DNA of 64,000 nucleotides from JACMLD01 sp039916305 (GTDB taxonomy: Bacteria; Bacteroidota; Bacteroidia; Chitinophagales; Chitinophagaceae). The notes beneath the pieces are model-generated. The model saw only the letters and a list, made by a program, of their open reading frames with translations, had not been told where the DNA came from and searched no databases. The DNA lies in contig JBDSLR010000038.1 of assembly GCA_039916305.1 (NCBI GenBank), forward strand, positions 96,152 to 160,151. Reading direction: 5' to 3'. Position numbers and translations under genes: made by a program. Shown in pieces: positions 18,028 to 26,576 of the stretch (within the stretch, counting starts at the first letter, position 1; every line of letters begins with the position of its first letter).

Positions 18028-19530
18028 TCACGCAAAAAATCCATGTATAAACCATTGCTGGGTTTTGGCTGCAGTATAATGCCCCAGTCTGAACAGCCAG
18101 TAACGCCCGCCCTCTTCATCTTCCACGTAATAATAATCACGGTGTGCACCTTCTTCCAGCCACCATTCCCGTTCTATGCGTTCTGGTCCGTCTGCTTTTT
18201 TTATTTTATGCAATTTGTTTTTATAACGAAACAGCATAGGGGGGTAGTCAGGTACCGGCGCCGTTACTTCAATGGGTTCAGGCTTTGGTAAAACCTGCGT
18301 TGGCCTGCGCCTGTCCGTCTGCCATGGCGTATTTGCTTTCTCCTGGAGGGTAGTGGCCTCTTTAATAGATCGTTCCGGCCAATAATGTTCATCCGGTATG
18401 TAACGGTGAATGCTGGCTGCTCCCATCCTGTTGGCAATGCGATCCAGCAATTCTGCCAGTCCCTGGTCTTCTATACCACAGGAGCCGACCCATATTTTTT
18501 GTTGCCCTGCAGGTAAAACTTCCACTTTGGTAGCATCCAGTATAAACAATTCTATGCCCATTGCGGGTTCAATACTATCTATTCGGGGTTCAAACAGTTT
18601 AAAAAGATGCCTGGTATTGTGCGATGGACGATTGGTACCGATGGCTACCTGGATGATTTTGCCGTCCGTACGGTAACCAGTAAACGAAGCTGTGCGCATT
18701 CCTTTTTCTTCCTGCTGCAAGCGCTGGCAAATGCTGCCAAGCAGGCGTTGCAGCGCTATTGTGATGCCCGTTGCTGTTACTATTGGTTCCATACAGGGCA
18801 AACGTTCCTGGTAAATAACCACCGCCTGAAAAGGCTGAAGGGCTTCTTCTTTACTACCCAGTGCCTGGTCCATTCTGCACAATAGTTCATCACCAAAACG
18901 CCTGCGCAATGCTGAGCGCGGCATATTTATAAAACGGCCTATCTGGTAGAACCCTAATTTTTGTAAACGCTCAATGGTTTGCATTGGCAGGCGAAGTGCA
19001 GCAGGTGGTAAGGCAAGCAATGCATGTGCGTTATTGCCGCGTTCAATAATAGCGGTCTCTTTGCCAAAACGCGCAATGGCCCATGCAATTCCAATGGTAT
19101 CTCCTATAGCCGCCCTTAAGGTATAACCCTTGCTTTTTAACCGGGTAATAACTTCGGCCAGGTAAGGGCGCTCACCACCCCAGAGATGGGCACAGCCACT
19201 GATGTCCAGTATAATTCCATCCGGGGGATCAATGGCAGCAATGGGTGTATAGCGGATACAGAATGCAGCAATTCCCTTTAATAACTGTTCAGCACGCGCT
19301 GGCTTATCATCAAAGACTTCCAGGCCGGGAAGGAGGGCCCTTGCATCTGCCAGCATCATCCCTGTGTATATGCCCTGCTTTTGTGCAATGGTACTGGCTG
19401 CAGTTATGCGCATACGTCCATGATCAGGCGCAGCAAAAACAAATGGTATGGTTTGCAGGGCAGGCTTTTTTATAATGAGCCAGTCAGTAACCAGGTGGCG
19501 AAACCATATAGCTATAAAACGTTTGGGCAT
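18028..19530 (-). CDS. imuB: ImuB-like Y-family polymerase homologue, probably inactive
   Basis: This 500-residue protein has Y-family polymerase palm and finger traits (AIWFRHLVTDWL, GMMLADARALLPGL, GIILDISGCAHLWGG, then helix-hairpin-helix LQKLGFYQIGRFINMPRSAL). The catalytic acidic residues of the palm are not in place (for example DISGCAHL instead of a DE pair), as is normal for ImuB. The C-terminal 150 residues hold the ImuB-type tail. Known role: adaptor that links DnaE2 to the beta clamp and ImuA; it is not itself a polymerase. It starts 1 bp after the imuA stop. Confidence 0.92.
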   Translation of the reverse strand: MPKRFIAIWFRHLVTDWLIIKKPALQTIPFVFAAPDHGRMRITAASTIAQKQGIYTGMMLADARALLPGLEVFDDKPARAEQLLKGIAAFCIRYTPIAAIDPPDGIILDISGCAHLWGGERPYLAEVITRLKSKGYTLRAAIGDTIGIAWAIARFGKETAIIERGNNAHALLALPPAALRLPMQTIERLQKLGFYQIGRFINMPRSALRRRFGDELLCRMDQALGSKEEALQPFQAVVIYQERLPCMEPIVTATGITIALQRLLGSICQRLQQEEKGMRTASFTGYRTDGKIIQVAIGTNRPSHNTRHLFKLFEPRIDSIEPAMGIELFILDATKVEVLPAGQQKIWVGSCGIEDQGLAELLDRIANRMGAASIHRYIPDEHYWPERSIKEATTLQEKANTPWQTDRRRPTQVLPKPEPIEVTAPVPDYPPMLFRYKNKLHKIKKADGPERIEREWWLEEGAHRDYYYVEDEEGGRYWLFRLGHYTAAKTQQWFIHGFFA

Positions 19531-19531
19531 A

Positions 19532-20266
19532 TTATCCTGCTTTCCTGATAGACTTTATTTTAATAGCTGGTATGATCTTGTAAACAGGCTGGAAGCTGCC
19601 GCCTGACCATTCCATTTGCCAGTGGCCGGGTTGACCATTCCTTATTTTCAGCAACTCCACATGCCAGCGCGGAAAACCTACACCCGGCATGCTATCTGTT
19701 AGTTCAGTTGGTAAAGGGTTTATTTTCCATCTTGCCACGCAGGCAATGGTAGTAAGCTGCCGGGCATTATGGCGTAATAAAAAACCGGTTACCCTGCTTT
19801 GTTCTACGGCCAGTTGCAATCGCCTGGAAGCAGTAAAGGAAATATTGTTTATTTCGCCCACCACGGCAGCAAGCCCTTCACATTTCAATGCTTCTTCCAT
19901 CGTCCATAGCAGGTCTTTTTCGTTTTGCAGATCAATAAAAATGATTTGATCCGGCTCCACCCCAAAAAATTTTAATGCCGGTGGAAACAAAGTTCTTTTT
20001 GTGCTTATCCATACACAGGCTTTACCCTGCTGCATCAGGCCATTCAGTAGCCCGGTAATAAAACCACTGGTTGCAGATGCCTGTTCTGGCTCTGTACTTA
20101 AAAATTCATGCATAGCAGCCACCGGAAAAGTTTTATTCGGAAATGAATCGGTGACAGGGCCCAATTTCAAATCAACAGCAACTTCGCCTAATGGAGTTTT
20201 GAATCCCTGTAAAACAAGGAGATCTTTTTGTAACTGTTGAAGAATCTCTTTTTTTTCCACTGTCAT
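19532..20266 (-). CDS. imuA: ImuA-like RecA-fold protein of the mutasome
   Basis: This 244-residue protein occupies the first position of the imuA-imuB-dnaE2 operon. It has a RecA/SulA-like core (VAAMHEFLSTEPEQASATSG, GKACVWISTKRTLFPPALKFFG, FIDLQNEKDLLWTMEEALK) but no clear Walker A P-loop, as in other ImuA proteins. Known role: partner of ImuB and DnaE2 in damage-induced mutagenesis. No lexA-like (S24) gene accompanies the operon in this window. The ATG at 20266 follows a 261-bp divergent promoter region. Confidence 0.88.
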   Translation of the reverse strand: MTVEKKEILQQLQKDLLVLQGFKTPLGEVAVDLKLGPVTDSFPNKTFPVAAMHEFLSTEPEQASATSGFITGLLNGLMQQGKACVWISTKRTLFPPALKFFGVEPDQIIFIDLQNEKDLLWTMEEALKCEGLAAVVGEINNISFTASRRLQLAVEQSRVTGFLLRHNARQLTTIACVARWKINPLPTELTDSMPGVGFPRWHVELLKIRNGQPGHWQMEWSGGSFQPVYKIIPAIKIKSIRKAG

Positions 20267-20315
20267 AATGCTATGTCTTTGCGGGTATTTACATGCTCAC
20301 TCCAATACAATAATA

Positions 20316-20328
20316 CTAAAATATTTAG
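20316..20328. promoter_or_regulatory. Candidate operator upstream of imuA
   Basis: CTAAA-ATA-TTTAG is an interrupted palindrome with 5-bp arms, 50-62 bp upstream of the imuA start and in the divergent gap shared with the M28 peptidase gene. It could be a damage-response repressor site, but the Bacteroidota SOS box is not something I can match here. AT-rich palindromes arise by chance. Confidence 0.25.
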
Positions 20329-20527
20329 CAAATCATACAATTAAATATTGATTGGTAAGAGCCATCTTATAATCAGCTGGTTATACTTTTTTATTTATTT
20401 ATATGGGGTGGTATTTACAATGGTTTGATTATTCCTGTTTGGTCATTTTCATACTTTATGAATTAATAGTAGTATGCCCTTGTTTTTTATGGCGGTAATC
20501 TTACCATGATGTATTACATTCGGTATT

Positions 20528-22108
20528 ATGAGAAAATGTATCAGTCTGTCCGTTCTTTTTGCAATAATCTTTTCTGCCGCATTCTCACAGGGCCGCCGCG
20601 AAGCGGGAGCTGACCTGGCACCAAAGGATTCAGTGGTAGAAAATATTATCCGCGAACAGAAAAATAATTCCCAGTTGCAGCAAATGGCGCATCAGTTATT
20701 TGATAGTATCGGGCCAAGACTGGTAGGTACACCCCAGATGGAAGCTGCACGCGATTGGGCATTGGCGAAGTATAAAAGTTGGGGAATTGCTGCCGAAGCG
20801 CAGAATTGGGGTGTATGGAGAGGCTGGGAAAGGGGTATCTCACATATTGATATGCTATCGCCACGGGTGCGTTCCCTGGAAGCTACACAACTTGCCTGGT
20901 CTCCATCAACAGGAAACAAGCCTGTAACTGCCGGACTGGTAATTTTGCCGGACCTGGCAGATTCTGCAGCCTATGCTGCATGGATGCCATCTGTGAAAGG
21001 CAGGTTTGTCATGGTTTCCATGCTGCAGCCAACTGGCAGGCCGGATGATAACCTGGAACAGTTTGGAACAACTGAATCGGTTCAAAAAATAAAAGACCAG
21101 CGTGCAAAAACAACAGATAATTGGAATGCCCGCATCAAAAAATCGGGCTATACAGCACGCACCCTGCCGGCAGCATTGGAAAAAGGCGGCGCTGCAGGCA
21201 TCATCAGTTCTAACTGGTCAGCAGGTTTTGGGGTGGATAAAATTTTTGGCGCATACACAAAGAAGATACCTTCTGCAGATATTATGCTGGAAGATTATGG
21301 TTTGCTATATCGCCTCGTTGAATCAGGCGCTGATCCAAAAATCAGCGTACGCACAGAATCCAAAGAGCGTGGCCCGGTACCAACCTTCAATGTGGTGGCG
21401 GGTATAAAAGGCAGTGAAAAGCCCGATGAATATGTGATGCTATCGGCCCACTTTGATTCCTGGGATGGCGGTTCAGGTGCAACGGATAATGGAACCGGAA
21501 CGCTGATGATGATGGAAGCCATGCGCATCCTGCAAAAAGTATATCCGCACCCAAAACGCACCATACTTGTTGGACACTGGGGAAGTGAAGAACAGGGGCT
21601 CAACGGTTCAAGGGCTTTTGTAGAAGACCATCCGGATACCGTAGGCCACATGCAGGCACTTTTTAACCAGGACAATGGTACAGGCCGTATAGTAAGTATG
21701 TCGGGACAGGGATATATGCATGCCTATGAATACCTCACGCGCTGGCTGAGTAAAGTTCCATCGGATATCCGCGATTCAGTGAAGACAAGTTTCCCGGGAT
21801 CGCCGGGCGGTGGCGGTTCTGATTATGCATCTTTTGATGCAGTGGGTGCGCCGGGATTTTCACTCGGTGCCCTGAACTGGTCTTATTTCAATTATACCTG
21901 GCATACCAACCGGGATACTTATGATAAAGTAGTGTTTGATGATCTCAGCAAAAATGTTGTGCTGGTTGCTATACTGGCATACATGGCGAGTGAAGATCCA
22001 AAAAAATCTTCCACAGAGAAAGCCATATTGCCCATCAATCCAAGAACGGGCGAGCAAACGAAATGGCCTGTGCAGGTAAAGTCGAACCGGAAAGGTGGAT
22101 TTGATTAA
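20528..22108 (+). CDS. Exported M28-family zinc peptidase
   Basis: This 526-residue protein has a signal peptide (MRKCISLSVLFAIIFSAAFS, then QGRR). A PA-like insert region is at about 110-260. The M28 catalytic domain has zinc ligands H308 (SAHFDSW), D320 (ATDNGTG) and the E354/E355 pair (WGSEEQGL), and a later Asp/His region (NYTWHTNRDTYDKV). It is probably a periplasmic or outer-membrane aminopeptidase or carboxypeptidase acting on peptides; the exact specificity is not predictable. It is divergent from imuA and convergent with the marR gene, whose stop lies 2 bp away. Confidence 0.92.
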   Translation: MRKCISLSVLFAIIFSAAFSQGRREAGADLAPKDSVVENIIREQKNNSQLQQMAHQLFDSIGPRLVGTPQMEAARDWALAKYKSWGIAAEAQNWGVWRGWERGISHIDMLSPRVRSLEATQLAWSPSTGNKPVTAGLVILPDLADSAAYAAWMPSVKGRFVMVSMLQPTGRPDDNLEQFGTTESVQKIKDQRAKTTDNWNARIKKSGYTARTLPAALEKGGAAGIISSNWSAGFGVDKIFGAYTKKIPSADIMLEDYGLLYRLVESGADPKISVRTESKERGPVPTFNVVAGIKGSEKPDEYVMLSAHFDSWDGGSGATDNGTGTLMMMEAMRILQKVYPHPKRTILVGHWGSEEQGLNGSRAFVEDHPDTVGHMQALFNQDNGTGRIVSMSGQGYMHAYEYLTRWLSKVPSDIRDSVKTSFPGSPGGGGSDYASFDAVGAPGFSLGALNWSYFNYTWHTNRDTYDKVVFDDLSKNVVLVAILAYMASEDPKKSSTEKAILPINPRTGEQTKWPVQVKSNRKGGFD

Positions 22109-22110
22109 TC

Positions 22111-22554
22111 TTATTTCTTTTCTGCTCCCGGTTTAGAGAGGATCTCTTTTATCCGGACCATACTGGCAATAAGCGTTTTGCAATCATTGTCAGAAAGTTG
22201 CGATAAGATTTCTTTTACCTGGTTATGGGTAGCGGCATCCTGTTTTATAAATTCCTTTTTACCGGATGCTGTAAGACAAAGGTGATAAGAGCGCCCATCT
22301 TCCGGAACCGTTTTTTTGGAAATGAACCGCTTCTTTTCAAACCGAACGATAATGCGGCTCAGGTAACTTTTATCCATATTCAGCAACACTATTATCTCAC
22401 TGGCCGTAATGCCTTCCTGCAGATGAATGGCCTGCAGCACCCTTAACTCCGGCAATGAATATTTTCCGTTCAGAAACTTTTTATTGAGTACACCTATCAG
22501 CGCAGTATAAAACCTGTTAAAAGCCCGCATCTCACTGATATGATTGTTATCCAT
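22111..22554 (-). CDS. MarR-family transcriptional repressor
   Basis: This 147-residue winged-helix protein has helices ALIGVLNKKF and LPELRVLQAIHLQE, the recognition region TASEIIVLLNMDKSYLSRII and the wing FISKKTVPEDGRSYHLCLT. MarR dimers bind palindromes and release them on ligand binding. A perfect inverted repeat with 12-bp arms (22570-22596) starts 16 bp upstream of the start codon and also precedes the divergent acetyltransferase gene. Autorepression plus control of that gene is the likely arrangement. The ligand is unknown. Confidence 0.92.
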   Translation of the reverse strand: MDNNHISEMRAFNRFYTALIGVLNKKFLNGKYSLPELRVLQAIHLQEGITASEIIVLLNMDKSYLSRIIVRFEKKRFISKKTVPEDGRSYHLCLTASGKKEFIKQDAATHNQVKEILSQLSDNDCKTLIASMVRIKEILSKPGAEKK

Positions 22555-22569
22555 AGAATAAAAATATCA

Positions 22570-22596
22570 ATTTTAGTTGACTTTGTCAACTAAAAT
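22570..22596. promoter_or_regulatory. Palindromic operator between marR and the GNAT gene
   Basis: ATTTTAGTTGAC (22570-22581), a TTT centre, and GTCAACTAAAAT (22585-22596) form a perfect 12-bp inverted repeat. It lies between the divergent MarR and acetyltransferase genes and overlaps the region where both promoters must lie. Size and symmetry fit a MarR dimer site. Confidence 0.8.
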
Positions 22597-22627
22597 GCTA
22601 TTTTCGTTCCTGTTACAAACGGTCTCC

Positions 22628-23308
22628 ATGCAACTGCCCTTCCATCATAGATTAGATAACCCGGTCTGGCATTCCCTCTCGGAAGCGCACCAGCGTTTTG
22701 CCCTTGATTGTGGCATTATAAAATTCTATCAGCCTGATTACTGCCCGTTTGGTGGTTTTGTGCAGGCCGAAGGAATAGCTGATGGTTTAAATAAGTATGC
22801 TACAATGATTAAAAGTTTTTATACCATCGGAGCACAACCTCCTGTTTCAAATGGTTTAAAAATTACCGGTGAAGTGGCCTGCCTCCAGATGGTGCTTGAT
22901 AAAAGGATGGCGGTGGATATAACAGAAGATATTGTTGCGCTCCGTGAAGATCAGTCCGGTCTTTTATTTGAATTGGTGGACCAGGTGCAGCCTGGCTATA
23001 TCAGGAAAAAAACGGCCATGCTGGGCAGCTACTTTGGAATTTTTAAAAATGGAGAGCTGGTGGCAGTAACCGGGGAAAGAATGAAGATGTTTGCTTATAC
23101 CGAACTAAGTGCTGTGTGTACGCTTCCAGGCCATACGGGTAAGGGATATGCAAGCCAGTTATTAGCACATACCAGCAATAAAATTTTTGCAGAGAACAAG
23201 TTGCCCTACCTGCATGTGGCAGTAACCAATACGGGGGCTATCAAATTGTATGAAAAATCGGGATTCACTATCCGCAGAAAAATAAGCGCCTGGCATATTG
23301 AGCAATAA
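22628..23308 (+). CDS. GNAT-family N-acetyltransferase (FR47-like)
   Basis: This protein of about 226 residues has a poorly conserved N-terminal half. A GNAT acyl-CoA domain follows with YFGIFKNGELVAVTGERMKM, ELSAVCTLPGHTGKGYASQL (the acetyl-CoA pyrophosphate loop) and AVTNTGAIKLYEKSGFTI. It transfers an acetyl group to an unknown amine. The frame runs upstream to a TTG at 22577 and an ATG at 22595, but both lie in or at the edge of the MarR palindrome. I therefore chose ATG 22628. It is probably derepressed together with marR, for example as a detoxifying enzyme. Confidence 0.85.
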   Translation: MQLPFHHRLDNPVWHSLSEAHQRFALDCGIIKFYQPDYCPFGGFVQAEGIADGLNKYATMIKSFYTIGAQPPVSNGLKITGEVACLQMVLDKRMAVDITEDIVALREDQSGLLFELVDQVQPGYIRKKTAMLGSYFGIFKNGELVAVTGERMKMFAYTELSAVCTLPGHTGKGYASQLLAHTSNKIFAENKLPYLHVAVTNTGAIKLYEKSGFTIRRKISAWHIEQ

Positions 23309-23379
23309 ACAACAACAAGTTTGTGGGTTGTTGATCCGCACTGTATTGTACAAATTCGTTTATCATTAAAAGGTATTTT

Positions 23380-23892
23380 ATGGAAATAAAAAACAGTACT
23401 GCAAGCGATATCACTGAAATATTCAGGCTCTATAAAATTGCTGCCGACTATCAAAAGACAAAACAAACTGTGGTGGTGTGGCCTGATTTTAAAAAAGAAC
23501 TGGTTGAAACCGAGATAGCAGAAAACAGGCAGTGGAAGTTGCTCATTGATGGTGCAATAGCCTGCGTTTGGGCAACCACGTTCAGCGATGCCCAAATCTG
23601 GGAAGCGCGTAATATGGATCCAGCGGTTTATATACACCGTATTGCTACCAACCCGGATTTCAGGGGCCACAATTTTGTTTCCATTATTGTAGAATGGGCT
23701 AAAAGCTATGCAAGAGAAAATAATAAAAATTTTGTACGATTGGATACCGTGGGGAATAACACAAAGCTAATAACGCATTATACCAGTGCCGGCTTTCATT
23801 TTCTTGGCATGTTTGATCTGAAAGATACTGCCGGTCTGCCGGATCACTACCATCAACTGCCTGCCTGTCTTTTTGAAATGAAGCTCGACTAA
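23380..23892 (+). CDS. GNAT-family N-acetyltransferase
   Basis: This 170-residue protein has a single GNAT domain: IKNSTASDITEIFRLYKIA at the start, a central strand (YIHRIATNPDFRGHNFVSII, containing the R/Q-x-x-G-x-G/A-like loop as FRGHNF) and a C-terminal NTKLITHYTSAGFHFLGMF. The loop is degenerate (RGHNFVS instead of RGxGxG), so acetyl-CoA binding should be checked. It lies 71 bp after the other GNAT gene on the same strand. It may be co-transcribed, though it is not obviously a duplicate. Confidence 0.82.
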   Translation: MEIKNSTASDITEIFRLYKIAADYQKTKQTVVVWPDFKKELVETEIAENRQWKLLIDGAIACVWATTFSDAQIWEARNMDPAVYIHRIATNPDFRGHNFVSIIVEWAKSYARENNKNFVRLDTVGNNTKLITHYTSAGFHFLGMFDLKDTAGLPDHYHQLPACLFEMKLD

Positions 23893-23943
23893 TGAGGCAA
23901 TCATTCCTGCACAATAAGCCCTATTTTTATTTAAAATCTACAC

Positions 23944-24672
23944 ATGAAGCGGGTTTGTTTTTGTACAGGCAGTTACGGGTTGTTTTGTTTAACCAGTTTG
24001 GTGCTGCTGTTGCAGGCAACAAACATTAATGCGCAAAAAACCCCCTTAAAGGATATCACGGAGGCAATGAATACAGAATATCCTATGCTTAAAGAAGGCG
24101 CAGGAAAAAATAAAAAAATACTACCGTTGTTTGAGAAGCAAATACTTTTTGCTTTATCTTTTTTCCCGGAATTCAAAGAAACGAAGATTCATTTCAAACT
24201 AAAAAAAAGTAGTAACGGCATCATTTCCACCCGCCCATCCTGGGGTAGTATTTTCAGGCGCAGCAGTAAACGCACTTACATTGTTATTATCAACGATTCT
24301 ACCGGCGGCCGCAGTTTCCCCGTTTTCCGGAATGGTGGCGTAAATGGGCAGGTAGGCATACTGGGGCATGAGCTCTGCCATATTTTATACTTTAATAAAA
24401 AAACCGGCCTGGGCTTAATTGGCCTTGGTATCCGGCACCTGTCTACAAAATTTATGGATGGTTTTGAAAACAGGACAGACAGTGTTGATATAGAAAGGGG
24501 ATTAGGCTACCAGTTGATTGACTGGAATATTTATTTGCGCAAGGCATTTGGTATGCAGCATCCGGAAGAAGGCCCTGATCCATTTTTTGGACCACAAAAA
24601 CGTGAACGGTATATGAGCCCCACCAGCATACGAAAGGCGATAGCTAAAAATCCGTTGTATAATCAACATTGA
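23944..24672 (+). CDS. Exported protein with HExxH metallopeptidase-like motif
   Basis: This 242-residue protein has a signal peptide (hydrophobic LFCLTSLVLLLQATNINAQ, cleavage near 31). The central region carries GHELCH (H142, E143, H146) with E175 and D179 downstream in FENRTDSVD. That spacing is what is seen in gluzincin-type HExxH...E metalloproteases. I do not recognise the family. If the motif is functional it is a small periplasmic zinc protease; alternatively it is a non-catalytic domain. It is followed 33 bp later by the NAGPA-domain gene on the same strand, suggesting one transcript. Confidence 0.75.
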   Translation: MKRVCFCTGSYGLFCLTSLVLLLQATNINAQKTPLKDITEAMNTEYPMLKEGAGKNKKILPLFEKQILFALSFFPEFKETKIHFKLKKSSNGIISTRPSWGSIFRRSSKRTYIVIINDSTGGRSFPVFRNGGVNGQVGILGHELCHILYFNKKTGLGLIGLGIRHLSTKFMDGFENRTDSVDIERGLGYQLIDWNIYLRKAFGMQHPEEGPDPFFGPQKRERYMSPTSIRKAIAKNPLYNQH

Positions 24673-24705
24673 TACAGGTAAATTATTATAAACTTATTTT
24701 ATAGT

Positions 24706-25629
24706 ATGCTCAGGTATTTATTATTGATGCTGGCAATTTCGTTTATTGCACAGCCAGGCATGGCACAACATGATTCACTGGTATTTGCACAGGCCAAATG
24801 GCGTGTTACAAAAATTGCTCCCGGCGTCCGGCTGAAGCAATGCTGGTTCAATCATTCTTTATTTGGCGCCAGCCAAAATATCAGTGTGCTGGAAATTACC
24901 CTGCGCAGGAAAAACAGGCTTGATATAGTAGCTGATTCCAGTGTGCTGCAACCCACCAGTGCGTTTGGAACAGCGTATGATGCACTGGCTGCCATCAACG
25001 GAACTTTTTTTGACATGAAGAACGGCGGGTCAGTAGATTATATCCGTATAGATGGAAAAGCCCTCAATGCTACAAGACTCACTAAAAACAATACCCGCAT
25101 TTTTCATCAGCAAGCGGCTATTATCAGCAGCGGAAAAAAAGTGCGTATCATAAAATGGGATGGTTCAGCTGATTGGGAAGACCAGCTGCCGGGAGAAGAT
25201 GTGATGGTAACAGGCCCTTTACTGATAGAAAATAAAGAGCGCACCGCACCTGATACCATTCCTTTTTACGTTATGCGCCATCCCCGCTCTGCGGTTGCAT
25301 TGAAAGGAAAAAAAGTGTTATTGATAACTGTAGATGGGCGGAATCAAAAAGCAGCTGGCATGAGCCTGGCCGAACTGGCCAGTGTATTGCAATGGTTGCA
25401 GGCAGATTCAGGCATCAACCTGGATGGCGGCGGTTCCACTACATTATGGGTAAATCATTTTCCGGATAATGGTGTTATTAATTATCCGTCTGACAATAAA
25501 AAAATGGAAAAATCAACCGCCTACAAGCCGGGTACAGATATGGATAACCTGCCGGCTGATATACAAAAATGGGATCACTCAGGGCAAAGACCCGTTGCCA
25601 ATGTAATAGTGGTAAATAAGAAAAAATAA
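24706..25629 (+). CDS. Exported phosphodiester glycosidase (NAGPA-domain) protein
   Basis: This 307-residue protein has a signal peptide (MLRYLLLMLAISFIAQPGMA). The NAGPA/DUF2233 domain includes AAINGTFFDMKNGGSVDYI, a central VTGPLLIENK, VALKGKKVLLITVDGR and the hallmark NLDGGGSTTLWV near residue 240. Family members cleave GlcNAc-1-phosphodiester bonds (uncovering enzyme) or act on related envelope glycans. It is probably periplasmic. It pairs with the HExxH-motif gene upstream (33 bp) and converges on the DUF1080 gene across a strong hairpin. Confidence 0.88.
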   Translation: MLRYLLLMLAISFIAQPGMAQHDSLVFAQAKWRVTKIAPGVRLKQCWFNHSLFGASQNISVLEITLRRKNRLDIVADSSVLQPTSAFGTAYDALAAINGTFFDMKNGGSVDYIRIDGKALNATRLTKNNTRIFHQQAAIISSGKKVRIIKWDGSADWEDQLPGEDVMVTGPLLIENKERTAPDTIPFYVMRHPRSAVALKGKKVLLITVDGRNQKAAGMSLAELASVLQWLQADSGINLDGGGSTTLWVNHFPDNGVINYPSDNKKMEKSTAYKPGTDMDNLPADIQKWDHSGQRPVANVIVVNKKK

Positions 25630-25695
25630 GATCAACAGCTGCTACTATCACTGCTGCGTTTTCTATATTGAGTTTGCCGAAGTATAATCGTAGCT

Positions 25696-25740
25696 ATCAA
25701 CCCGAGGTTTTATACTACGGCTGCATTTTATCGGGTTGAT
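25696..25740. terminator. Bidirectional terminator hairpin between convergent genes
   Basis: ATCAACCCGA (25696-25705) and TCGGGTTGAT (25731-25740) form a perfect 10-bp stem with a 25-nt loop, followed by ATTATTAT. It lies between the ends of the NAGPA gene and the DUF1080 gene. The loop contains TTATACT (25710-25716), complementary to AGTATAA just 5' of the stem (25681-25687), so a pseudoknot or competing hairpin is possible. Confidence 0.7.
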
Positions 25741-25818
25741 ATTATTATCCCGCCAGCCTCCATTCGCCGAAGTTTACCAGCAGGAAATAAGTGTAGTGAT
25801 ATCTTTTTAAAAAGATGC

Positions 25819-26535
25819 TTACAACTCCCTGATTTTTATATTTCTCCATGCACTTGAACCAGGGTGCTGCTGCAGGGCAATTTTGCCTTTTGCGATTTTA
25901 GCAAAATCTTCAAAAAATTTACCATTGAATTTACTGCCCGCTACCAGCGTATTCCATGCGTCACTGCCTATCTGCCCATCAAATGTTTGTACGCCATTGA
26001 GCTTAAAAGTCAGGTGTCCTTTGTTCTGCAGGATGCTCACCTGGTTCCATTCGCCCACCGGCTGTGGTTTGGAAACGGATGAATCACCCACCAAATCGTA
26101 CAAGCAGCCGGCCAGGTGGTTTTGTTTTTTATTATCTGATGCATCAATATTATCCAGTACCTGCATTTCCGGGCCGGTGAGGTAGGTGGCAGCATACTTA
26201 GGATCTTCCTGTATATCAAAAATAATTCCGCTGTTGCCACCTTTTGAAATCTTCCACTCCAGTTTCAATTCAAAATTTTCGTAGATGCCGTCTGTTACAA
26301 TATCACCACCGCCTTCTTTGGGCTGTGCCGGGTCAAAAACAATGTTTCCGTCTTTTACCTGCCATTTAGATCCAACAGTATCCCGTTGGTAGGTATGCCA
26401 GCCCTGCGTGGTCTTACCGTCAAACAATAGTTTCCAGCCCTGTTGTTTTTCTTGTTTGGTAAGCGTGTTGGGTTCTTGTGCATTCAGGGAACTGATGCCA
26501 AGGATAAAGGCTAAAAAAAATATGGATATTTTCAT
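25819..26535 (-). CDS. Exported DUF1080 (3-keto-disaccharide hydrolase-type) protein
   Basis: This 238-residue protein has a signal peptide (MKISIFFLAFILGISSLNAQ). One DUF1080 concanavalin-like domain follows: GWKLLFDGKTTQGWHTY, a strand set with DIVTDGIYENFELKLEWKIS, GGNSGIIFDI, GPEMQVLDN and a C-terminal GSSAWRNIKIREL. Members are periplasmic hydrolases of keto-glycosides or carbohydrate-binding proteins and are abundant in Bacteroidota. The gene is 41 bp downstream of the Fsr-like exporter on the same strand and may share its transcript, but a functional link is not evident. Confidence 0.88.
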   Translation of the reverse strand: MKISIFFLAFILGISSLNAQEPNTLTKQEKQQGWKLLFDGKTTQGWHTYQRDTVGSKWQVKDGNIVFDPAQPKEGGGDIVTDGIYENFELKLEWKISKGGNSGIIFDIQEDPKYAATYLTGPEMQVLDNIDASDNKKQNHLAGCLYDLVGDSSVSKPQPVGEWNQVSILQNKGHLTFKLNGVQTFDGQIGSDAWNTLVAGSKFNGKFFEDFAKIAKGKIALQQHPGSSAWRNIKIREL

Positions 26536-26576
26536 AAATAGTAATTGTTAAGCCTGCTAAATTAATGGATGATCCT

